NCBI GenBank assembly: GCA_017518255.1 | Contig: JAFWVK010000046.1 | Location: 1-39,698 of the forward strand | Length of the DNA stretch: 39,698 nt | Origin: Oscillospiraceae bacterium | GTDB lineage: Bacteria > Bacillota > Clostridia > Oscillospirales > Ruminococcaceae | Reading direction: 5' to 3' | Shown: positions 34,220-39,698 of the stretch, piece by piece | How positions within the stretch are numbered: the stretch's first letter is position 1 | How the letters are laid out: each line of letters begins with the position of its first letter | Made by a program: the position numbers and the translations under genes | The notes under the pieces: model-generated | What the model was told of the DNA's origin: nothing | The model's database searches: none | The model's input: the letters and a program-made list of their open reading frames with translations, nothing else

Positions 34220-35653
34220 ATGAATATTTTATATGCAGCAAGTGAAGCAAGACCCTATGTCGCTTCGGGCGGGCTCGCAGACGTTGCGGGTGCGCTTCCG
34301 CTCGCGCTCAATGCGAAAGGAAATGACTGCCGGGTTGTCATTCCGCTCTATAAGTGCATCGGCGAGGACATGAGAAAGGATATGACCTTTATCACATCCA
34401 TTACCGTTGACGTTGCATGGAGAAAGCAGTATTGCGGCATCTTCTCCGCTGTCCGGCAGGGCGTGACGTATTATTTCATCGACAATGAGTATTATTTCAA
34501 GCGCGACGGAATCTACGGATTCTACGATGACTGTGAGCGCTTTGTGTTCTTCAGCCGTGCGATTCTCGAAATGCTGCGCGTGATTGATTTCAAGCCGACT
34601 GTCATCAACTGCAACGACTGGCAGACCGCGCTGACACCGGTTTATTATCAGATTTTCTATAAATATCAGGAAGGCTTTGACAATATCCGCACCGTATTTA
34701 CCATTCACAACATTGCCTATCAGGGCAAATACGGCAAAGAGGTTCTGAATGAACTCATGGGCATTCCGATGTATCATGCAAATCTGCTGGAATATGACGG
34801 AAATGTCAATATGATGAAGGGCGCAATCGAAACCGCAGATAAGATCACGACGGTTTCTCCGAGCTATGCATGGGAGATTCTGGATCCGTGGTATTCGCAC
34901 GGACTTGACAGAGCGCTGACCAATAAGCAGTATAAGCTGACCGGCTTCCTCAACGGCATTGATGAAGAAAGCTATAACCCGGCAACCGATGAAGCTCTTT
35001 CGGAGCCGTATCAGCATTATAGCATCGACGATATGAGCGGAAAGCTCGCCTGCAAGCGCGCACTTCAAAAGGAGCTCGGACTGCCGGAGGACGATCAGCC
35101 GCTGATCGGTATCTGCACGCGGTTTGTGGCGCATAAGGGCATTGACCTGATCCGCTATGTCTTTGAAGAAATGGTTCATGACGGTTTCCATTTTGCGATT
35201 CTCGGAAGCGGCGAACGTGTCTACGAGGACTTCTTTAAGGAAATGGCATGGCGGTATCCGCAGGCTGTGAGTGTAACGCTCGGTTTCTATCCGCAGCTTT
35301 CCCGCAGAATTTACGCGGGCTGTGATATGTTCCTGATGCCTTCGCAGAGTGAACCCTGCGGTCTGGCACAAATGTATGCAATGCGCTACGGTACGATGCC
35401 GATTGTCCGGGAAACCGGCGGTCTCCGCGATTCGGTCAAGGATGCTGGCGGCGAGAACGGTACCGGATTTACCTTCAAAACCTACAATGCGCACGATATG
35501 CTCGGCGCCTGCCGGAGAGCAAAGGGCGCATATGAAAACAAGCCTTTCTGGGAGAAGATTCAGAAGCAGGCAATGGCAGCAGATTTCAGCTGGGCACAGT
35601 CTGCGGAACTGTATCTCGGCCTCTACAAAGAACTCGAAAGCTGGAACCAGTAA
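34220..35653 (+). CDS. glgA: Glycogen synthase (ADP-glucose type)
   Basis: The 477-residue protein is a GT5 glucosyltransferase. It has the N-terminal ASGGLADVAGALP loop, the mid-region DWQTAL and FTIHNIAYQG, LNGIDEESYNPATD, ICTRFVAHKGIDLI, and the C-terminal PSQSEPCGLAQMYAMRYGTM with the conserved Glu. It transfers glucose from ADP-glucose to the growing alpha-1,4 chain. Residue 15 is Ala where the classic K-X-G-G motif has Lys. GGAGG is seven bases before ATG 34220. It is the last gene of the glg operon and is followed by a hairpin. Confidence 0.96.
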   Translation: MNILYAASEARPYVASGGLADVAGALPLALNAKGNDCRVVIPLYKCIGEDMRKDMTFITSITVDVAWRKQYCGIFSAVRQGVTYYFIDNEYYFKRDGIYGFYDDCERFVFFSRAILEMLRVIDFKPTVINCNDWQTALTPVYYQIFYKYQEGFDNIRTVFTIHNIAYQGKYGKEVLNELMGIPMYHANLLEYDGNVNMMKGAIETADKITTVSPSYAWEILDPWYSHGLDRALTNKQYKLTGFLNGIDEESYNPATDEALSEPYQHYSIDDMSGKLACKRALQKELGLPEDDQPLIGICTRFVAHKGIDLIRYVFEEMVHDGFHFAILGSGERVYEDFFKEMAWRYPQAVSVTLGFYPQLSRRIYAGCDMFLMPSQSEPCGLAQMYAMRYGTMPIVRETGGLRDSVKDAGGENGTGFTFKTYNAHDMLGACRRAKGAYENKPFWEKIQKQAMAADFSWAQSAELYLGLYKELESWNQ

Positions 35654-35664
35654 CACATTCAGAT

Positions 35665-35690
35665 GGCGCACAGGATTTATCCTGTGCGCC
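35665..35690 (+). terminator. Hairpin after glgA
   Basis: A perfect 10-bp stem, GGCGCACAGG with CCTGTGCGCC, around six bases, 11 bases after the stop codon. There is no T tract. Confidence 0.5.
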
Positions 35691-35786
35691 TCAGCATGCA
35701 GATAAAGCGGAGATTGATGCTGGCAGGCGCCCTGCGCTGCGAAGTTCCGTTTTGTGAAATATGCGATGCCTTTTACGACAGACGGT

Positions 35787-35819
35787 GAGCCCGGTATTCC
35801 GAGACGGAATACCGGGCTC
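35787..35819. terminator. Hairpin between glgA and the recombinase gene
   Basis: A perfect 14-bp stem, GAGCCCGGTATTCC with GGAATACCGGGCTC, around GAGAC. It could terminate both convergent genes; T tracts are short on both sides. It is also where the recombinase-bearing element might end. Confidence 0.55.
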
Positions 35820-35836
35820 TGCATTTGCTTCGCAGA

Positions 35837-37528
35837 TTACTGCATCTTATAGGCGTCGATCATTTTCTTGCTGATGCCGCCGGAACGTCGCGCATAACGC
35901 GCACCGGTACGCAGATACATGATTTCCGAATAGAGGTCTGTTTTAAGCTTGACTTCCAGCTTCATCGTTTTCTCGTTCGCCGGCACAACATCAATCCGGT
36001 CGATGATCGCCTTTGTCATCTCATCGACTTCTTCCTTTGTCATCTGCCGGTCGGGGTGATACATCGTGCGGAAATAGGTCTCGATTTTTTCCATTTCCTT
36101 TGCACAGTCAGCGGTATCCTCCGCCTTCTGTTCCAGCGCGTGAATTTCCTCCTCAAGCTGCGAGATCAGCACATTTGCGCCATCATTTCGCTTGCGAAAT
36201 TCTTCTTTTGAAATAATGCCGTCCGTGCAGAGGTCAAGCAGCTTTTCACGCTTGGCTGTTTCCTTTGTCAGCCGGGCTTTCAGCTCATTGATTTGCTTTT
36301 GCATCCCCGCCTCACGGTTGCTTTCGCGGTAAATGCGCATGAAATCAGAGACATACTGCTCGATATTGCCCGCAACCGACTGAAAATGCTCTGACAGCAT
36401 CCTGTAAAGGTCTGCCTCCGTGACGGAAAAGGAAGCACAGGATTTCGCACCGAACCGCTTTTTCTCGCTGCATATCCACTGATAGACCGTTTCGCCCTTT
36501 GCAGCACTGTTGGAATAGCTCGTCCGCCAGTAGGGCTTGTCATGCGCCTTGCACCAGATTTTTCCTGTGAATACGCTCTTATCCTTAAATGAATGCTCCC
36601 GCGACTTGATTGCTTCGCTGCGCTCCCGAAAAATCTCGTTGCATTTTGCCCACAGTTCTTCACTGACGATGGCGGGAACGGTCTCACCGGTTTCATCTTT
36701 ATACAGCACCCATTCTTCTTCCGGCAGGAAACGCTGTTCACGGGTACGGTGATCGACAATTCTGACTTTGTTGCCGCAGTAGCAGCCCTTGTATTTCGGA
36801 TTCTGGATGATACCGGTAATCGTGTTATGGTGAATTCGTGTACCGTTTCGCCCGCGGTAGCCTTTCTCAAAGAGAATGCGTTCAATCTTCCGGCTGCTGT
36901 AATCGCCGGTGCTGTAAAGCTGAAAAATCATGCGTACCATTTCGGCTTCTGATTCGTTGATAACTAAGCGGCAATTTTGTTTGTCATAGCCAAAAATGCG
37001 GTTATTTCCCATGACATGACCGTTTTCAATTGCGCGTTTATGTCCCCATCGAACACGCTCAGAAAGCTTCCGCACTTCATCCGCTGCAATGCTCGACATA
37101 ATTGTCAGCCGGAGTTCGCTGTCTGTGTCGATCGTGCAGATGTTATCATTCTGGAAGAACACGCCGACACCGGCACGGAGCAGGTCGCGGGTATAGGTCA
37201 AGCTGTCCACAGTGTTGCGGGCAAAACGGCTGACCTCTTTTGTAAGAATCAGATCGAATGCGCCTGCCTTGCCGTCCTCGATCATGCGCATGAAGCTCGT
37301 GCGGTTTTCCGCAGATTCGCCGCGTACACGGTCAACATATCCTTCCACATACGTCCAGTTTTCGTTTTTCTGAATCATATTCGTGAAGAACGAAATCTGA
37401 TTCTCAATGGAATTTTCTTGCTCCTCGCGGGTCGTCGAAACACGGGCGTAGAAGGTCACGCGCATCGGAATATCAAAAATGGTCTTTCGCTCCATCTTCA
37501 TCTGATTTGCCGTACTGTAAATATCCAT
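35837..37528 (-). CDS. Large serine recombinase
   Basis: The ~563-residue protein has an N-terminal resolvase catalytic domain with the nucleophile Ser in FYARVSTTREEQENSIENQ and the conserved LILTKEVSRFARN and ADEVRKLSERVRWG segments. A recombinase domain (GYDKQNCRLVINESEAEMVR to NTITGIIQNPKYKG), a zinc-ribbon-like region with spaced Cys (WCKAHDKP, WICSEKK, CASFSV) and a coiled coil near the C-terminus follow. This is the TndX/TnpX-like family that excises and inserts elements. The ATG 37528 is chosen because AGAAAGGA stands ~11 bases upstream; ATG 37537 and GTG 37552 are alternatives. Confidence 0.92.
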   Translation of the reverse strand: MDIYSTANQMKMERKTIFDIPMRVTFYARVSTTREEQENSIENQISFFTNMIQKNENWTYVEGYVDRVRGESAENRTSFMRMIEDGKAGAFDLILTKEVSRFARNTVDSLTYTRDLLRAGVGVFFQNDNICTIDTDSELRLTIMSSIAADEVRKLSERVRWGHKRAIENGHVMGNNRIFGYDKQNCRLVINESEAEMVRMIFQLYSTGDYSSRKIERILFEKGYRGRNGTRIHHNTITGIIQNPKYKGCYCGNKVRIVDHRTREQRFLPEEEWVLYKDETGETVPAIVSEELWAKCNEIFRERSEAIKSREHSFKDKSVFTGKIWCKAHDKPYWRTSYSNSAAKGETVYQWICSEKKRFGAKSCASFSVTEADLYRMLSEHFQSVAGNIEQYVSDFMRIYRESNREAGMQKQINELKARLTKETAKREKLLDLCTDGIISKEEFRKRNDGANVLISQLEEEIHALEQKAEDTADCAKEMEKIETYFRTMYHPDRQMTKEEVDEMTKAIIDRIDVVPANEKTMKLEVKLKTDLYSEIMYLRTGARYARRSGGISKKMIDAYKMQ

Positions 37529-37567
37529 TTGTTCCATCTTCCTTTCTGTCACGGTATCATTACAGTA

Positions 37568-37596
37568 ATTATATCATGGCAAACACTGTTTGTCAA
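37568..37596 (-). promoter_or_regulatory. Consensus promoter of the recombinase gene
   Basis: Read leftward: TTGACA (37591-37596), 17-bp spacer, TATAAT (37568-37573): a perfect sigma-A promoter, unlike the mild promoters of most genes here. Confidence 0.88.
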
Positions 37597-37616
37597 GCGA
37601 ATTCTGAATGATTCTG

Positions 37617-37647
37617 AAAAAACAGACAGTCGCAGGGACTGCCTGTT
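37617..37647 (-). terminator. Terminator of the 57-residue gene
   Basis: AACAGGCAGTC pairs with GACTGTCTGTT (one G-T pair) around five bases and, read leftward, runs into six T. It separates the small gene from the recombinase promoter. Confidence 0.75.
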
Positions 37648-37683
37648 GATGACAACAATACTGAAAAAGAAATAAACTGCGGT

Positions 37684-37857
37684 TCATCCGCTTTTTCCGG
37701 CGGACTTTTTCATTCCGGATTCGGTCATCTGTCCGATCATCGTGATCATGCGTCCGAGCCGTGCACTGTCAATCAGACCGCGGCGGTTCAGAATCCGTGC
37801 CCATGCCGTCAGCGTCTGTTTTTTCAGCTGTAATGCCGGTGAATCCTGTTTCTTCAT
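37684..37857 (-). CDS. Small basic protein of 57 residues next to the recombinase
   Basis: The product (MKKQDSPALQLKKQTLTAWA... ending KKSAGKSG) is basic and mostly helical, with no motif I recognise. ATG 37857 is preceded by CGGAGGG at seven bases; a longer frame from 37905 lacks a ribosome site. It has its own terminator and is transcribed in the same direction as the recombinase. It could be a DNA-binding accessory such as a directionality factor or repressor, but that is only suggested by size, charge and position. Confidence 0.6.
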   Translation of the reverse strand: MKKQDSPALQLKKQTLTAWARILNRRGLIDSARLGRMITMIGQMTESGMKKSAGKSG

Positions 37858-37878
37858 GGTGATCCCTCCGTATTTAGT

Positions 37879-39474
37879 TTGACGCATATGATCGTTTCTA
37901 TTCACTTATCTTCTCCGTGTCTCCAATTGATGATACCCGTCCGGCACGATCAGCAGCAGGATTGGCTGCACTGTTCTCTTTGCCTGAAAAAGAGTGCGAA
38001 TGAGGTCAGCAATCTCTATATGACCGACGGACTGCACCCGAACCGCGCCGGCGCGACTCGGCTTGCGGAGCTGATGTATCAGGCGATTCAGCCGCTGACG
38101 CCGCAGCAGATTGAACCTCCCGTGACAGATCCGGTTATTACGGAACCTGCCGGTGATCCGCTGCCGCAGGGCGATCTTAACAATGACGGCAGAATCAACG
38201 CGGTTGATCTGACACTCGCAAAAAGAACCGTTCTGAACGGCGGAGCCTATCAGTATCAGCAGGCGGCAGATTTGAACGGCGATCTGAAAACCGACGCGGA
38301 AGACATCCGGCTGCTGACTGCCTATCTGACCGGACAGGCAACAGAATTTGCCGATGCGAAATATGCAGCCGCCGAGCAGCAGTTTGAAAAAGGCGTGCAT
38401 GAATCCACCAATGCCGGATTCACATACAAGGATTACATCAATCTCGATAACAGCACGGAAAGCAGCATTACATATGCAGTCAATGTGCGGCAGGCGGGCA
38501 ATTATCTCTGCACTTTCAATATCGCAAACGGCAGCGCAAATGACCGCAGCATGATGATTACTGTCAACGGCGGAAATGACAAATGGAAACAGAGTTTTCT
38601 CACGACCGGTGCGTGGACAGTATGGGAGGAACGTGCGATCGTTCTGCCGCTGACTGCGGGCATCAACCGCATCAGATTGCAGTCCAACACCGCAGAGGGC
38701 GGCCCGAATTTCGATTATCTCCGTCTGACGCTGACAGATGAGCCTGTTCCGGAAACCTATGACCCTGCGCAGGAACAGACCGTGCAGCAGCTAGTCAGCG
38801 ACAAACCGACGCTCTATGTCGCATCGGATTCGACCGCGCAGAGCTACTCCGCAAGCAAGGCGCCGCAGCAGGGCTGGGGTTATTATCTCAAGGATGATTT
38901 CTCGGCAAATGTGACTGTCGATAACCGTGCAATCGCCGGACGCAGCTCCAAGAGCTTTTACGATAACGGCAGGCTGCAATCCATTCTGGATGTCATTAAG
39001 CCGGGCGATTATCTGCTGGTTGATTTCGGCATCAATGACGGCGGCGCATCCAATCCGGAGCGTTATGCACCGACCTGCGGCAATGCGGACAATCCGACAA
39101 CCGGTTCATTTGAATATTACATGACGTTCTACATCAAGGGCGCACTCGACAAGGGTGCAACGCCGATTCTCATGAGTCCGACGCTTTCCATCAAGAATCA
39201 GACGCAGCCGTTCAAAGCCGGCTACCGCAACATTGATTCCGCGTGTCAGGCGCTTGCGAAGAAATACAATATTCCGTATTTTGATCTCGGCGCGGCGATG
39301 GTCAATGACTTCAACAAGCGCGATTACAACACCGTCAAGGGCTATTACATGGGCGGCGCGACCGGCGGCACGGACTTCACACATTTCACTGAATCCGGCG
39401 CAAAGATCACGGCAGGCATCATTTGCAGCGGCATCAAAGCCATGAACATTCCGCTTGCAAATGAAGTCAGATAA
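37879..39474 (+). CDS. 5'-truncated multidomain carbohydrate esterase: SGNH remnant, dockerin, CBM35, CE12-type esterase
   Basis: The open frame (531 codons) starts without a ribosome binding site at TTG 37879. From about residue 42 it matches the very end of an SGNH esterase (LYMTDGLHPNRAGATRLAEL, block V D-G-x-H-P). Then come a Pro/Thr linker, a dockerin (GDLNNDGRINAVDLTLAKRT and DLNGDLKTDAEDIRLLTAYL, 98-151), a CBM35-like module (158-286) and a complete CE12-like domain (309-531) with ASDSTAQS, DFGINDGG and GTDFTHFTESGA. CE12 enzymes remove acetyl groups from pectin or xylan. The first catalytic domain and the signal peptide are missing, and the recombinase genes lie immediately upstream, so the gene is probably a non-functional remnant unless an alternative start is used. 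ATG 38020 is the first start with a partial ribosome site. Confidence 0.8.
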   Translation: MTHMIVSIHLSSPCLQLMIPVRHDQQQDWLHCSLCLKKSANEVSNLYMTDGLHPNRAGATRLAELMYQAIQPLTPQQIEPPVTDPVITEPAGDPLPQGDLNNDGRINAVDLTLAKRTVLNGGAYQYQQAADLNGDLKTDAEDIRLLTAYLTGQATEFADAKYAAAEQQFEKGVHESTNAGFTYKDYINLDNSTESSITYAVNVRQAGNYLCTFNIANGSANDRSMMITVNGGNDKWKQSFLTTGAWTVWEERAIVLPLTAGINRIRLQSNTAEGGPNFDYLRLTLTDEPVPETYDPAQEQTVQQLVSDKPTLYVASDSTAQSYSASKAPQQGWGYYLKDDFSANVTVDNRAIAGRSSKSFYDNGRLQSILDVIKPGDYLLVDFGINDGGASNPERYAPTCGNADNPTTGSFEYYMTFYIKGALDKGATPILMSPTLSIKNQTQPFKAGYRNIDSACQALAKKYNIPYFDLGAAMVNDFNKRDYNTVKGYYMGGATGGTDFTHFTESGAKITAGIICSGIKAMNIPLANEVR

Positions 39475-39482
39475 TACAGAAA

Positions 39483-39517
39483 AATCCCTCTGTTCCGCGA
39501 TGAACAGAGGGATTCGT
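39483..39517. terminator. Bidirectional terminator at the end of the esterase gene
   Basis: AATCCCTCTGTTC and GAACAGAGGGATT form a perfect 13-bp stem around six bases, with A or T runs on both sides. It separates the esterase gene from the convergent gene at the window edge. Confidence 0.8.
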
Positions 39518-39698
39518 TTATTCTGTGATGCCGTCGGGGAAATACTGCTTTGTCAGCCGGAGAAATTCATCTGTATCCACATAGTTGCATATTTGCGCCG
39601 CTTCCTCGGCAGTCAGGTCATCGTTCTGCATCCGCATCAGACCGTACCGCAGAATGCTGCGCGTGATGTCATCTGTAAAGGATATGCCGATTTCTTTC
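39518..39698 (-). CDS. Unknown protein (C-terminal part, enters from the window edge)
   Basis: Reading leftward from the edge, the frame is open and encodes about 60 residues ending in LRLTKQYFPDGITE and a TAA stop at 39518-39520. The visible part includes GISFTDDITRSILRYGLMRM and EEAAQICNYVDTDEF; it is acidic and likely helical. I recognise no family, and the start lies outside the window. Termination uses the bidirectional hairpin just downstream. Confidence 0.6.
   Translation of the reverse strand, partial: KEIGISFTDDITRSILRYGLMRMQNDDLTAEEAAQICNYVDTDEFLRLTKQYFPDGITE

Larger units (their letters stand above)
35787..37900 (-). mobile_element. Putative small serine-recombinase element
   Basis: Two leftward genes, a 57-residue protein and a large serine recombinase, lie between the glycogen operon and a 5'-truncated esterase gene. 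No attachment-site repeats could be recognised, so the ends are guesses: the hairpin after the recombinase on the left and the region where esterase homology starts on the right. Confidence 0.4.

Noticed and set aside
35654..35836. Search for the missing 5' half of the esterase gene on the left side of the recombinase
   Set aside because: No frame in this interval resembles a signal peptide or SGNH domain; only hairpins are seen.
1..39698. tRNA, rRNA, riboswitch or CRISPR features
   Set aside because: None could be recognised by reading; covariance-model scans would be needed to exclude short structured RNAs in the leaders of glgB, gltA and phoH.

Overview
The window (about 53% GC by eye) looks like a chromosomal segment of a plant-fibre-degrading, Gram-positive gut or rumen anaerobe of the Ruminococcus type (Oscillospiraceae). 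The reasons are three proteins with type I dockerin modules (an LRR protein, a two-domain GH16 glucanase and a carbohydrate esterase), Thr-rich membrane-anchored zinc-ribbon proteins, strong AAAGGAGG-type ribosome binding sites, and Firmicutes gene clusters (yqfCD-phoH-ybeY-era-recO, ylbJ, spoIIE). The species cannot be fixed from the sequence alone.

Layout. 1-2.8 kb: two leftward BspA-like leucine-rich-repeat surface proteins, each behind the same promoter arrangement with an identical 20-bp box. 3.2-8.3 kb: rightward genes for a zinc-ribbon membrane protein, a SAP-domain protein plus an AraC-type regulator, a secreted dockerin-bearing protein with two GH16 domains, and a small helical protein. 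8.4-17.1 kb: leftward housekeeping genes in short operons: rsmE, a metallophosphoesterase, mnmM and a small membrane protein; citrate synthase; LysR regulator, HD hydrolase and SGNH esterase; a four-Cys protein; and sporulation gene ylbJ. 17.3-29.1 kb: rightward run yqfC, yqfD, phoH, ybeY, era, a YqzL-like small gene, recO, mutS2, a CPBP protease, nadE and spoIIE. 29.3-35.7 kb: glycogen operon glgB-glgC-glgD-(small membrane gene)-glgA. 35.8-39.5 kb: a large serine recombinase with a 57-residue partner gene, next to a dockerin/CBM35/CE12 esterase gene that has lost its 5' end. The window ends inside an unknown leftward gene.

How the genes work together. The secreted dockerin proteins would attach to cohesin scaffolds and act on mixed-linkage glucan (GH16) and acetylated pectin (CE12). 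Sugar taken up would be stored through GlgC/GlgD (ADP-glucose), GlgA (chain elongation) and GlgB (branching). The yqfC-to-mutS2 block covers ribosome maturation and DNA repair, with sporulation genes attached.

Points most worth checking are: the duplicated two-box element 32 bp apart upstream of both LRR genes; a Spo0A-box/21-bp-spacer promoter before spoIIE and a sigma-E-like promoter before yqfC; an apparent frameshift at a T6 run in the membrane gene inside the glycogen operon; GlgA with Ala where the usual Lys of K-X-G-G stands; a lysine-rich repeated tail on GlgB; and the recombinase beside the truncated esterase. Functions are assigned from recalled family motifs; no database search was run.
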